Below are positions 18,874 through 28,300 of a stretch of DNA of 64,000 nucleotides, in pieces. Position 1 is the first letter of the stretch; the number at the start of each line of letters is the position of its first letter. The translations under genes and the position numbers were made by a program. Source of the DNA: Agrococcus sp. ProA11 (GTDB lineage: Bacteria > Actinomycetota > Actinomycetes > Actinomycetales > Microbacteriaceae); contig NZ_CP156989.1 of NCBI RefSeq assembly GCF_039880525.1, forward strand, positions 1,798,001 through 1,862,000, in the 5' to 3' direction. The notes under the pieces were generated by a model. It saw nothing but the letters and a program-made list of their open reading frames with translations, made no database searches and was not told the DNA's origin.

Positions 18874-20208
18874 ATGACTGACATCGCTGCTCCCGCTGCT
18901 TCCCGCTCCCTCGTGACCGAGATCCCCGGCCCGAATTCTCGTGCGCTCCTGGAGCGCAAGGAGCAGGCGGTCGCGCAGGGCATCCCGCACCAGCTGCCGG
19001 TCTTCATCGCCGAGGCGCACGACGCGATCATCACCGACGTCGACGGCAACCGCTTCATCGACCTGGGCTGCGGCATCGGCGTCACCACCGTCGGCCACAC
19101 CAACGACGCTGTCGTCGCCGCGGTGCGCGAGCAGGTCGGCAAGCTCACCCACTCGCTGTTCGGCACCACGCCCTACGAGCCCTACGTGCGCGTGGCCGAG
19201 TACCTGCAGCAGCACACCCCCGGCGACCACCACAAGAAGTCGTTCTTCATCAACTCCGGCTCGGAGGCCGTCGAGAACGGCGTGAAGATCGCCCGCAAGT
19301 TCACGGGTCGCCGCGCGGTGGCCGTCGTCGAGCACGGCTACCACGGCCGCACCAACCTGACGATGACCATGAACTACAAGCCGGCGCCCTACGCGACCGG
19401 CATGGGGCCGCTCGCCTCCGACATCTTCCACGCGCCGGGCTCGTACCCGCTGCAGGACGGCCTGACGGGCGCCGAGGCTGCCGAGCGCACCCAGTACTAC
19501 CTCGACAAGCACGTGGGCGTGAGCGACCTCGCCTGCCTCGTCATCGAGCCCATCCAGGGCGAGGGCGGCTTCATCGTGCCGGCCGACGGCTACCTGCCCG
19601 CCATGCAGGAGTGGTGCACCGCGAACGGCGTCGTCATGATCGCCGACGAGGTGCAGTCGGGCATCTGCCGCACCGGCAGGACCTTCGCCTCCGACCACTT
19701 CGGCTGGGTGCCCGACATGGTGCTCTCGGCCAAGGGCATCGCGGGCGGACTGCCGCTCGCCGGCGTCACGGCCCGCGCCGAGATCATGGACTCCGTGCAC
19801 ACCGGCGGCATCGGCGGCACCTTCGGCGGCAACCCCGTCGCCTGCGCGGCGGCCGTGGCGGTCTTCGAGCAGATCGAGGCCGCTGACCTGAACGGTGAGG
19901 CGGTGCGCGTCGAGCGCGTGCTGCGCCCGCTGCTCGACGGCCTCGCCGAGAAGTACCCGGAGATCATCGAGGTGCGCGGCAAGGGCGCGATGCTCGCGAT
20001 CGAGTTCATCGACCCGGACTCGGGCGCCCCCATCCCCACCGCACCGATCTCGCAGGCGGCTGGCAAGGACGGCGTGCTCGTGCTGACCGCGGGCACCGAC
20101 TACAACGTGCTGCGCTTCCTGCCCAGCCTGCAGATCACCGATGACCAGCTGCGCGAAGCGGTCGAGGTCATCGACCGCGCCATCGAGTCGGTGAAGAGCG
20201 CCGGCTGA
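18874..20208 (+). CDS. gabT: 4-aminobutyrate--2-oxoglutarate aminotransferase
   Basis: A 444-residue class-III PLP aminotransferase. Motifs: [18 protein letters not shown] (cofactor phosphate site), [32 protein letters not shown] (Asp contacting the pyridine ring) and [14 protein letters not shown] with the PLP-binding Lys; [13 protein letters not shown] follows. This fits GabT, which converts GABA to succinate semialdehyde, although related omega-aminotransferases cannot be excluded. It overlaps the next gene, alanine dehydrogenase, as TGATG, which suggests that alanine or ammonia balance is linked to the transamination. Confidence 0.88.
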   Translation: MTDIAAPAASRSLVTEIPGPNSRALLERKEQAVAQGIPHQLPVFIAEAHDAIITDVDGNRFIDLGCGIGVTTVGHTNDAVVAAVREQVGKLTHSLFGTTPYEPYVRVAEYLQQHTPGDHHKKSFFINSGSEAVENGVKIARKFTGRRAVAVVEHGYHGRTNLTMTMNYKPAPYATGMGPLASDIFHAPGSYPLQDGLTGAEAAERTQYYLDKHVGVSDLACLVIEPIQGEGGFIVPADGYLPAMQEWCTANGVVMIADEVQSGICRTGRTFASDHFGWVPDMVLSAKGIAGGLPLAGVTARAEIMDSVHTGGIGGTFGGNPVACAAAVAVFEQIEAADLNGEAVRVERVLRPLLDGLAEKYPEIIEVRGKGAMLAIEFIDPDSGAPIPTAPISQAAGKDGVLVLTAGTDYNVLRFLPSLQITDDQLREAVEVIDRAIESVKSAG

Positions 20209-21320
20209 TGCTGATCGGGGTCCCGCGCGAGGTCAAGGCCGACGAAGCGCGGGTCGCGCTCACTGCCACGGGCGCGACCGAGCTGATCGCTCGCGGGCAC
20301 GAGGTCGTCGTCGAGTCCGGCGCCGGCGTGGGCAGCGGGATCCCGGATGCGGCCTTCGAGGAGGCGGGCGCGCGCATCGTCCCGACCGCCGCCGAGGCGT
20401 GGGCCGCGGAGCTCGTGCTCAAGGTGAAGGAGCCGATCGCGCGGGAGTTCGAGTTCCTGCGCGACGACCTCACCCTCTTCGCCTACCTGCACCTCGCGGC
20501 GGCTCCCGAGCTCGCGCAGGTGCTGCTCGAGCGCGGCACCACCGCGATCGCCTACGAGACCGTGCGGGCGCCCGACGGGTCGCTGCCGATGCTCGCACCC
20601 ATGAGCGAGGTCGCGGGCCGGCTGTCGGTCGTGCAGGGCGCGCGCCTCCTCACCGCACCGGCCGGCGGCGCGGGCCTGCTGCTGGGCGGCGTGCCGGGCA
20701 CCCGCGCCGGTCACACGGTCGTGCTCGGCGGCGGCGTCGCCGGCACGGCAGCGGTCGAGATGGCCGTGGGACTCGGCTCCCGCGTCACGGTGCTGGATGT
20801 CTCGCTCCCCCGCCTGCGCCAGTTCGACACCGTCTACGGCGGTCGCGTGCAGACGCTGCACTCCAACCGCGTCACCGTCGACCAGGCGGTGCGGGATGCC
20901 GACCTCGTGATCGGCTCGGTGCTCATCCCCGGCGCGAAAGCACCGAAGCTCGTCTCGAACGAGCTGGTCGCAGGCATGCGGCCCGGCTCGGTGCTGGTGG
21001 ACATCGCGATCGACCAGGGCGGCTGCTTCGCGGATTCGGTGCCCACCACGCATCACGATCCGACGTTCCGCGTGCACGAGACGGTCTTCGCGTGCGTTGC
21101 GAACCTTCCGGGCGCCGTGCCCCGCACCGCGACCGAGGCGTTCACGAACGCGACCCTGCACGCCACCCTGCGGCTCGCCGATCTCGGCTGGCGCGACGCG
21201 CTGCGGGCGGACGACGGCCTGGCGCAGGGGCTCAACACGTCCGGCGGCCGCATCGGCAACCGTGCGGTCGCCACCGCACTCGACGCTCAGGCGACCCCGG
21301 TCGCGTCGCTGCTGGCGTAG
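20208..21320 (+). CDS. ald: alanine dehydrogenase
   Basis: Interconverts L-alanine and pyruvate with NAD+ and ammonia. The 370 residues fit the family: [19 protein letters not shown] at the start with the substrate Arg, VLKVKEP with the catalytic Lys, LTAPAGGAGLLLGGVPG, the Rossmann motif VVLGGGVAGTAAVEMAVGLG and VDIAIDQGGCF. Translation is coupled to the aminotransferase. Its last 34 bases overlap the 3' end of the convergent FtsK-like gene, so there is no room for a separate terminator. Confidence 0.95.
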   Translation: MLIGVPREVKADEARVALTATGATELIARGHEVVVESGAGVGSGIPDAAFEEAGARIVPTAAEAWAAELVLKVKEPIAREFEFLRDDLTLFAYLHLAAAPELAQVLLERGTTAIAYETVRAPDGSLPMLAPMSEVAGRLSVVQGARLLTAPAGGAGLLLGGVPGTRAGHTVVLGGGVAGTAAVEMAVGLGSRVTVLDVSLPRLRQFDTVYGGRVQTLHSNRVTVDQAVRDADLVIGSVLIPGAKAPKLVSNELVAGMRPGSVLVDIAIDQGGCFADSVPTTHHDPTFRVHETVFACVANLPGAVPRTATEAFTNATLHATLRLADLGWRDALRADDGLAQGLNTSGGRIGNRAVATALDAQATPVASLLA

Positions 21321-23941
21321 CGGACCCGCTCGAAGCGCCCGTCCTGGAGCACCCAGGCGGGCGCTTCGCGCATGGGCGGCGGCGGCGGCGCATGCCTGAG
21401 CACCTGCCGCAGGGCGCGCTCGTCGACCCCGAGCACCACCACGGAGCGCTCGGCGCGCAGCCGGTCGAGCTCGCCCCACGCGGCCTCCCATTCCGCGACG
21501 GAGCCGATCACGAGCGCCGCTCCCGCATCCTGGCCGGGCTTCGCCGCGGATCCAGCCAGCGCATCGGGCGCCCGCGCGCCCGGACCGAGGACGACCGCGA
21601 CGGCGCCCCGCGGCAGCGGCACGAAGCGGGGTGCTCGGCGCGGCGCGGCCGCGTCCGGCAGCGCGAGCTGGATGCGCTCGTCGCGCAGCCACCCGGCACC
21701 GGCCGGCAGTTCGCTGTCGTGCAGCCGCCCCTCCCCGCCTGCGACGAGGTGCTCCTGGCGGCTCGCGATCCGCAGCAGGATGCGCAGCTCGGCGAGCGCC
21801 GCCAGCGGTCCCATGGCCGTCGAGACGCGCCGCGCGGTCACCGCGACGGGCTGGCCCTCGCGCATCCGCCGGGCGATGGCGTGCGCGGCCGAGGCCTGCT
21901 GCTCGTCGCTGAGGCGCGCCAGCTGCAGGTCGAGGTCGTCGACGACCAGCGGGCCGGGCTCCTGCAGCGCATCCCAGAGCGCATCCTCGCGGTCGACGAC
22001 GGCGGCGCCGAGCTGCCCCGCCACCAGGTCGGCGAGCGCCGTCCGACCGCTTGCCGCACCGCCGATCACCAGCAGCGGCCCCTCGACCTCCGGGCGCCAG
22101 GCCACGGGCGCGATGCGCTGCTCGGCCGGCCGGTCGACGAGCCCGAGACGGATGCCCTCGGCGTGCACCTCCGTGACCGGCAGCGAGCGCGGGAGCGGCT
22201 CGCGCCAGGGTCGCGCGGCCCGCGGCTGACCGGCCGCGGCGGCGACGAGCGCCCGCAGGTGCTCGGGGCTCGCGAGCGCCGCCTGCGCCGACCGGGTCGC
22301 GCCGCCGCTGATGCGCACCACGCAGCGCCCGCGCGCAGCGAGCGGGATGGCCGCAGCCGAGGGCGAGCCGGTCACCGCGACCGCATCGTGCTCGTCCGTC
22401 ACGCGCAGCGAGATGCGGATGCCGCAGTTGGCGAGCAGCGAGTCGCGCACCGCCTCGGCGGGCCGCTGCGTGCAGAGCACCAGGTGCACACCCAGGGAGC
22501 GGCCGCGCGCCGCCAGGTCGACGAACAGGCGATGCAGGTCGGGCAGCTCCTGCAGCATCGCCGCGAACTCGTCGACCACGATCACCAGCCGGGGAACGCC
22601 CGTCGCCGCCTCGATCGCCCTGACGCCCTGCTCGGCGAGCAGCCGCTCTCGACGCCGCAGCTCCGCCCGGAGGCTCTCGATCGCGCGCAGCGCGCCGGCC
22701 TGATCGAGGTCGGTCATGACCCCGACGCAGTGCGCCAGGCCGTGCAGCGGCGCGAACGAGGCACCTCCCTTGAAGTCGACCAGCAGGAACGACACCTCGG
22801 CCGTCGAGCGCCGCGCAGCGAGCGCCGCGACCCAGGCGATCAGCAGCTCGCTCTTGCCGGAGCCCGTCGTGCCGCCCACCACCGCGTGCGGGCCGTCGCG
22901 CACGAGGTCGAGCTCGATCGGCTCGTCAGCGACGAGGAACACGGCGGAGAGCCCGCCCTGCGCGACGGGCAGCTCCTCGAGTCCGACGCTCGCCGGCAGC
23001 GAGCCCGCGCGGCGGAACCCCGCATGCGCGGCAGCGCCCGCGAGCGTCTCGATCGCCGCTCGGGCCTCCCGTTCGCTCAGCGCGACCGGCCGGCACGGAC
23101 GCTCGCCCACCCTGGCATCGTCGAGTGCCGCGTGCACGACGACCCTGCACTCGCGCGGCAGCCCGTCGGCGCGCTCCGCCAGCGCGACGGTCACCTCGAG
23201 CCCGTCGCCGACCAGGCGCACCGCAGAGCCAGGCTCGCGATGCAGCACGTGCGGGAGGGCGTCGAACCAGTCCCAGCGCGGGTCGTCGGGCACGATCGCC
23301 TCCGCCGCGTCGGGAGGCACGGCATCCAGGATCTGCACCAGCGCGGCGCGCGCGAGCGCGAGCGCCACGAGCGGCGGGCCGACGACGCCGATCCCCTCCC
23401 GCGCATCGACGACGATCGGGCCGTCGACGACGGCGGCGGCCGTGCGCAGGCGATCCACCGCCGGCGCAGCCGCCAGTCGCCGCACCGCGGGATCGGATGC
23501 GGGCACGGTGCCCTCCAGCGCGATCCCTGACGGCAGCGGTCCCGTGCCCAGCACCACCGCCACCGGAGCATCGTCCGCGCGGCGCCAGCGGTGCGGATCG
23601 TGCGGTGGGCGAGCGGCGACCGCTCGCGGTCCCGGGTGCTCGGCGATCAGCGCCGCGCGCCGCTCGTCGAGGGCAGCATCCACGGAGCCGGCGACCTCGG
23701 CGAGCTCGACCCGCCAGCGGTCCGCCTCGCGCCGGCGTCGCCTGCGACGCGTGCGCCGGCCGTCGCCGAGGCCCGCGACGGCGATGACGGGGCCGAGCAG
23801 CGCGAAGGCCAGCACCGTGGGCGTCTGCAGCAGCAGCCACAGGGCACCGGCGCCCAGCACGGGCGCGAGGCTTGCGAACAGGGGGAACGGGGCAGGCTCC
23901 GGGTCGGTCGGCGGTCTGGGCAGGTCGATGCGCGTCTGCAT
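21287..23941 (-). CDS. FtsK/SpoIIIE-type membrane ATPase (EccC/EssC-like)
   Basis: An 884-residue motor protein. Two adjacent transmembrane segments (about 20-58) and a basic cytoplasmic linker come first, as in EccC/EssC of type VII secretion. The first ATPase domain is intact: Walker A VVGGTTGSGKSELL (about residue 355) and Walker B RLVIVVDEFAAML. The second domain is degenerate: GGAASGRTALADL has Arg where Lys should be. EccC has three ATPase domains and FtsK has a gamma DNA-binding domain; neither set is complete here. It is the last gene of a 15-kb operon, 67 bases after the transglutaminase-fold gene. No WXG100 protein is nearby. Confidence 0.85.
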   Translation of the reverse strand: MQTRIDLPRPPTDPEPAPFPLFASLAPVLGAGALWLLLQTPTVLAFALLGPVIAVAGLGDGRRTRRRRRRREADRWRVELAEVAGSVDAALDERRAALIAEHPGPRAVAARPPHDPHRWRRADDAPVAVVLGTGPLPSGIALEGTVPASDPAVRRLAAAPAVDRLRTAAAVVDGPIVVDAREGIGVVGPPLVALALARAALVQILDAVPPDAAEAIVPDDPRWDWFDALPHVLHREPGSAVRLVGDGLEVTVALAERADGLPRECRVVVHAALDDARVGERPCRPVALSEREARAAIETLAGAAAHAGFRRAGSLPASVGLEELPVAQGGLSAVFLVADEPIELDLVRDGPHAVVGGTTGSGKSELLIAWVAALAARRSTAEVSFLLVDFKGGASFAPLHGLAHCVGVMTDLDQAGALRAIESLRAELRRRERLLAEQGVRAIEAATGVPRLVIVVDEFAAMLQELPDLHRLFVDLAARGRSLGVHLVLCTQRPAEAVRDSLLANCGIRISLRVTDEHDAVAVTGSPSAAAIPLAARGRCVVRISGGATRSAQAALASPEHLRALVAAAAGQPRAARPWREPLPRSLPVTEVHAEGIRLGLVDRPAEQRIAPVAWRPEVEGPLLVIGGAASGRTALADLVAGQLGAAVVDREDALWDALQEPGPLVVDDLDLQLARLSDEQQASAAHAIARRMREGQPVAVTARRVSTAMGPLAALAELRILLRIASRQEHLVAGGEGRLHDSELPAGAGWLRDERIQLALPDAAAPRRAPRFVPLPRGAVAVVLGPGARAPDALAGSAAKPGQDAGAALVIGSVAEWEAAWGELDRLRAERSVVVLGVDERALRQVLRHAPPPPPMREAPAWVLQDGRFERVRYASSDATGVA

Positions 23942-24008
23942 GGCGGAAGCATGCGGCGCGCGGGGATCGCCCGGCTGCGAGGCGGCGGCGGGCTGTGGAG
24001 AGGCGCCG

Positions 24009-26156
24009 TCAGCGCTGCACGAGCGAGGCCGGATTCAGCTTCGCGAGCACGGGCCGCAGCTGGCCCTCGCGCCGGTCGCGCTCGCCGAGCACGGCGGCGC
24101 CCAGCTCCCAGGCGGTCGCGACCTCGCGCTCGGTCGGCTGCGCGGCGGCGAAGACGGCTCGATCGACGCGGTGGGCCAGCTCGCGCATGCGCCCGTCCTC
24201 CCCCGCCTGCTCGACCCGGGTGCCAGATGGCGGCAGTGTCTCGCCGCGGTCGCGCAGCCCGTCGACCACCTCGGCCCAGGCCCCCTCGGCCTGCTCGCGG
24301 GGAGCCTCGGCATTGCGCCGCCGCCGACGGCGGACGACCTTCGCGAGCACGAGGCCGACGGGGATCGCGGCGATCAGCGCGATGAGGCCCAGCACGCCCC
24401 CGATCGCGGCGATCGCGCGCAGCAGCCGCGCTCCCCCGTCGTCGGTATCGGTCGGCGCGCTCGGCGCGGCGGGATCGGCGCCGTCGATCTGACCTCCGGG
24501 CGCGGGCGCCGGCGCCTGCAGCACGGGCGGCTCCTCGACGACGGTGGGCGCCTGCTGCTCCTGCTCGGGGATGGGGCGCACGTCCGGGACGACGTCGAGG
24601 CCCACCCAGCCGGTTGTGGTGCGCACCTCGATCCATGCCTCCGCATCCGAGCCCACGACCGCGGTGGGCTGGCCGCTCTCGATCGCGGGCGTGAAGCCGA
24701 CCACCACGCGCGCGTCGAAGTCGAGCTGTCGAGCCAGCAGCATCGCCGCGGTCGCGTACTGCTCGGCGTCGCCGATCATCGGCTCGGTGAAGAGCTCCTC
24801 GAGCCGCACGAGCGAATGGCCCGGGCGCGACGGCGCCTCGTCGCCGACGCCGTGGCTGACGTAGCCGTCGGCGCGGATGCCGGCGAGCATCGCCGCGAGG
24901 CGCTCACCGGGGCTCGTCTCGCCGCCGGTCCAGCCGGCGAGCGCCGTGAGCATCGCGTCGGGGAGCGTCTCCGAGCCCTGCCGCGGGTCGGCGGGCTCGA
25001 GCGCCGCGACATCCTCGGCCGCGGCGACCGGGCCGGCCGACTGGGCGAGCATCTGGTAGCCGTCCCCGCGCTCGAGCCCGCTGCCGATCACGTAGGCGTT
25101 GAGTGCGGTGCTGCGATGCAGATCGGCGGCCAGCGTCTCGGAGCGCGGGCCGACGAAGCGGATCGCGGACGGCCTGCCGACGACCGGCAGCCACTGGCTC
25201 GAGAGCTCGCCGATCGTGACCCCGACGACCCGGCCATCACCGGGCTCGGCTGCCGCGACGCGCTCGAACGGCGAGCGGCCGACGCCCAGCACCTCGCCGT
25301 CGTAGCGATCGAGCACGGCCAGACGGATGCGGTCGCCGGGCTCGAGGCCGGTGGCTGTCAGCTGCGTCGCGGCACGCCCCTGCGCCGACCAGTACGCGCG
25401 GTAGGCGGACAGCGGCGACGCGCCCTGCAGGTCGACCGATGTCGGGCTGTCGCCACGCAGCACGACCCGCTCCGGCAGCTGCAGGGCGGCGCCCGCGGCG
25501 GATGCGGCGCTGACGGCGAGGATGGCGACGAGGATGCCGGAGCCCACGCGTCGCGCGAGCGAGGAGAGCGCTCTGGGGGCGCGACTGCGACGGCGGGCCT
25601 GCCGCACGAGGGCGACGTAGCCCGCGATCGGCACCAGCATGACGAGGCCGCTCAGCCACGGTTCCGGCAGGTCGCGCGGTCCCCAGAGGATCGACCACAC
25701 GCCGATCAGCGCCGGGGCGAGCGCCGCCGTCTCCGCCCGCTTGGAGCGGAGCGCGACGGTGACGCCGATCACGGTGGCGACGAGCACCAGCACCACGGGC
25801 GCCATGAGCAGCGAATCGCCGATGCCGACCGGCAGCCCGATCGTCAACAGCCGTCGCCACGACAGCACGATCGCCGCCATCGCATCGCCGAAGGCGGGCA
25901 GCCACGCGCCGCGCGGGATCTGCTGCGGCGCCGACAGCGGCACCGCCAGCAGCGCGATCGCCGTCAACCCGGTGATGATGAGCAGCAGGGCGCTCCACCT
26001 GCGCACGGCACCGAGCCAGGCGATCCCCGTCCCGACGAGCATCACGACCGCGAGGGCGACGACGAGCTGCAGCGTGCCGAAGATCCACCACATCGGCACG
26101 CACGCGGCGGCGATCGCGACCAGCAGGACGCCGACGGCGGGGGCGCGCTGGATCAT
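24009..26156 (-). CDS. transglutaminase-like membrane protein (TgpA/DUF3488 type), catalytic residues lost
   Basis: A 715-residue protein with about six N-terminal transmembrane segments (1-210), an external transglutaminase-fold domain, a Pro-rich linker, one more transmembrane segment and a cytoplasmic tail. In active relatives the core reads GDCEQ...; here it is GDAEQYATAAML, with Ala at the nucleophile (codon 24765-24767). The HAWVEV motif is DAEAWIEV, with Glu for His (codon 24639-24641). Only the third, Asp, position (GLDVVPD) remains. It is therefore probably a binding or structural protein. It overlaps the DUF58 gene as ATGA; MoxR-DUF58-transglutaminase triads are a known module. Confidence 0.87.
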   Translation of the reverse strand: MIQRAPAVGVLLVAIAAACVPMWWIFGTLQLVVALAVVMLVGTGIAWLGAVRRWSALLLIITGLTAIALLAVPLSAPQQIPRGAWLPAFGDAMAAIVLSWRRLLTIGLPVGIGDSLLMAPVVLVLVATVIGVTVALRSKRAETAALAPALIGVWSILWGPRDLPEPWLSGLVMLVPIAGYVALVRQARRRSRAPRALSSLARRVGSGILVAILAVSAASAAGAALQLPERVVLRGDSPTSVDLQGASPLSAYRAYWSAQGRAATQLTATGLEPGDRIRLAVLDRYDGEVLGVGRSPFERVAAAEPGDGRVVGVTIGELSSQWLPVVGRPSAIRFVGPRSETLAADLHRSTALNAYVIGSGLERGDGYQMLAQSAGPVAAAEDVAALEPADPRQGSETLPDAMLTALAGWTGGETSPGERLAAMLAGIRADGYVSHGVGDEAPSRPGHSLVRLEELFTEPMIGDAEQYATAAMLLARQLDFDARVVVGFTPAIESGQPTAVVGSDAEAWIEVRTTTGWVGLDVVPDVRPIPEQEQQAPTVVEEPPVLQAPAPAPGGQIDGADPAAPSAPTDTDDGGARLLRAIAAIGGVLGLIALIAAIPVGLVLAKVVRRRRRRNAEAPREQAEGAWAEVVDGLRDRGETLPPSGTRVEQAGEDGRMRELAHRVDRAVFAAAQPTEREVATAWELGAAVLGERDRREGQLRPVLAKLNPASLVQR

Positions 26157-27331
26157 CGCTGCCTCAGCTGCCCGATGCCGCGGCTGAGATCCTCGATCGC
26201 GCCGACCGTGACGACATCCGCATCCCCGAGCCGCGAGCGCAACGGCAGCGCGCCGACCGCGGCGCGCACCACGACGGAGACGACGCCCGCGGGCATGCCG
26301 TTCGCGGCCGTGCGGAGCGTGCGCGGCGACACCTGCGAGCCGGTGACGAGCCAGGCGAGGCTGCCGGCCGCGGTGCCGCGGGAGGCGCGGGCGGCCGGAG
26401 CGATGCCGTGCGGACGCGTCGGCTCGAGCACCGCGAGCGCGTCGAGCAGCCGGTCGCGCGTCACGGCATCGACGACCGGAGCCTCGCCGCGCTCGGTCTT
26501 CGGGCTCTCGACGACGCGCAGCCTGCGGCGATCCGACATGGCGGCCAGGCCGAGCGTGCCGACGAGCGAGAGCGCGAGCTCGAAGTCGTCGCCGTCGTAC
26601 TCGCTCGGGTCGGTGGAGAGGACGATGAGCGTGTCGGCGCGCCGGGACGGCTCGAACTGCCGCACGAGCAGCGCGCCGTGGCGGGCGCTGGAGCGCCAGT
26701 GCACGAGCCGCCGGTCGTCGCCGGGGCTGTATTCGCGCAGGCTGTGGAAGGAGACGTCGTCGGCGGTGCGCTCGGCCGCGGCCTCGCCGTCGAGATCGCG
26801 CACGATGCCGCCGGCGCCGCCGGGCAGGCGCACGACGCGCGGATGCACGACGAGCGTGCGCGACTCGGTGAGCCGGTGCCGTCGCTCCAGCACGCCGAAG
26901 GGATCGGTGCGCATGATCGTCGCCGGCCCGATGGTCCGCAAGCCCCGGCGCGAGGTGTCGAGCGGCACCGTGCGCACCACGCGTCCGCCGATCTCGATGG
27001 CCGGGATCTCGAGCACCGCCTCCTCGTCGCCGATGTCGAGGTCGACCTGGGTGGGGGTGGCGGCGCGGGTCGGGCGCGAGACCTCCACGAGGGCGAGCGC
27101 GTCGGCGCCCACCGGGACGCGCTCGGCGCTCAGGCCGATGCGCGCACGCGCCCAGCGCTCGCCGATGATCCACGGGATCGCCGCGACGACGAGCACGGCG
27201 GCGGCCACGGCCGCCACGATCGCCTCGGTCCACCCCATCGTCCGCGCCAGCACGGTGCCCCCCAGCACGACCGCGAGCAGCGTCCACCCCCACGGGGTGA
27301 TCGCGCGCAGGGCGGCGTCGAGCCAGCGCAT
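26153..27331 (-). CDS. DUF58 domain membrane protein (second copy)
   Basis: A 392-residue DUF58 protein with two N-terminal transmembrane segments (about 12-55), a beta-rich middle, and the DUF58 core FHSLREYSPGDDRRLVHWRSSARHG (about 195-220) followed by LLVRQFEP. It sits between MoxR and the transglutaminase-fold gene, one base after the first and overlapping the second, which is the standard module. DUF58 proteins are thought to link the MoxR ATPase to membrane or external partners. Confidence 0.9.
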   Translation of the reverse strand: MRWLDAALRAITPWGWTLLAVVLGGTVLARTMGWTEAIVAAVAAAVLVVAAIPWIIGERWARARIGLSAERVPVGADALALVEVSRPTRAATPTQVDLDIGDEEAVLEIPAIEIGGRVVRTVPLDTSRRGLRTIGPATIMRTDPFGVLERRHRLTESRTLVVHPRVVRLPGGAGGIVRDLDGEAAAERTADDVSFHSLREYSPGDDRRLVHWRSSARHGALLVRQFEPSRRADTLIVLSTDPSEYDGDDFELALSLVGTLGLAAMSDRRRLRVVESPKTERGEAPVVDAVTRDRLLDALAVLEPTRPHGIAPAARASRGTAAGSLAWLVTGSQVSPRTLRTAANGMPAGVVSVVVRAAVGALPLRSRLGDADVVTVGAIEDLSRGIGQLRQR

Positions 27332-27332
27332 G

Positions 27333-28283
27333 TCAGCGCCTGGGCGGCGCCACGGTCAGCATGAGCTGCTGCACGATGCTCTCGGGGCGCACGTCGTCGA
27401 ACTCCGCCTCAGGCTGCAGCACCAGGCGATGCGCGAGCGCGGGCACGGTGAGCGCCTTGACATCGTCGGGTGTGACGTAGTCGCGGCCGTGGATGGCCGC
27501 CCACGCGCGAGCGGTGCGGACGAGCGCGAGCGCACCGCGCACCGAGACGCCCAGGCGCACCTCGTCGGCCTCGCGCGTCGCCTCGACCAAGCGTGCGACG
27601 TAGTCGACGATCGACGCCTCGACGTGCACCTTGCGGATCGTCGCGGCCATCGCCTGGATGGCCCGGGAATCCGTCACCGGAGCGATGTCCTCCGGTCGCA
27701 CCTCGTCGCCCGAGTCCGTCAGGATGCGCAGGGTCGAGGCGTGGTCGGGATAGCCGATGGACGCCTTGAGCGCGAAGCGATCGAGCTGCGCCTCGGGCAG
27801 CTGGTAGGTGCCGGCATGCTCGATCGGGTTCTGGGTGGCGATCACCATGAACGGCTGCGGCACGGCATGCGTGATGCCGTCGACGGTGACGTGCCCCTCC
27901 TGCATGACCTCGAGCAGCGCGGACTGCGTCTTCGGGCTGGCGCGGTTGATCTCGTCCGCGAGCACGATGTTGGCGAAGACGGGGCCCGGTCGGTACTCGA
28001 ACTCGCTGCGCCCCTGGCTCCAGACGCTCACGCCCGTAATGTCGCCCGGCAGCAGGTCGGGGGTGAACTGGATGCGGCTGGCGGTGCCGTCGATCGTGGC
28101 CGCAAGCGCGCGGGCGAGCGAGGTCTTGCCGGTGCCCGGGTTGTCCTCGATCAGCAGGTGGCCGTGGCTGAGCATGGCTGTCAGCGAGAGCTGCACCGCG
28201 AGCGGCTTGCCGACGAGCACGCGCTCGACCCGCTCGACGATCAGCTCCGCCAGCTCTTGGACGCTCGCGACATCGACGTTCAC
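27333..28283 (-). CDS. MoxR family AAA+ ATPase (second copy)
   Basis: A 316-residue AAA+ ATPase with Walker A LLIEDNPGTGKTSLARAL, Walker B VLADEINRASPKTQSALLE, sensor 1 MVIATQNPIEHAGTY and the lid GVSVRGALALVRTARAWA. GTG at 28283 has GGAGGAG six bases upstream; the frame extends far upstream only as a shadow of the surface-protein gene. It lies 17 bases after that giant gene and drives the DUF58/transglutaminase-fold partners, probably in assembly or remodelling of envelope proteins. Confidence 0.92.
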   Translation of the reverse strand: MNVDVASVQELAELIVERVERVLVGKPLAVQLSLTAMLSHGHLLIEDNPGTGKTSLARALAATIDGTASRIQFTPDLLPGDITGVSVWSQGRSEFEYRPGPVFANIVLADEINRASPKTQSALLEVMQEGHVTVDGITHAVPQPFMVIATQNPIEHAGTYQLPEAQLDRFALKASIGYPDHASTLRILTDSGDEVRPEDIAPVTDSRAIQAMAATIRKVHVEASIVDYVARLVEATREADEVRLGVSVRGALALVRTARAWAAIHGRDYVTPDDVKALTVPALAHRLVLQPEAEFDDVRPESIVQQLMLTVAPPRR

Positions 28284-28300
28284 GACGGGCTCCTCCCTGC

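Noticed and set aside
23942-24008. A hidden WXG100 gene between the transglutaminase-fold gene and the FtsK-like gene
   Set aside because: The gap is only 67 bases, too short for a protein of about 100 residues, and no WXG motif is seen in any frame.
24009-26156. Active transglutaminase or protease
   Set aside because: The Cys and His of the triad are replaced by Ala and Glu.
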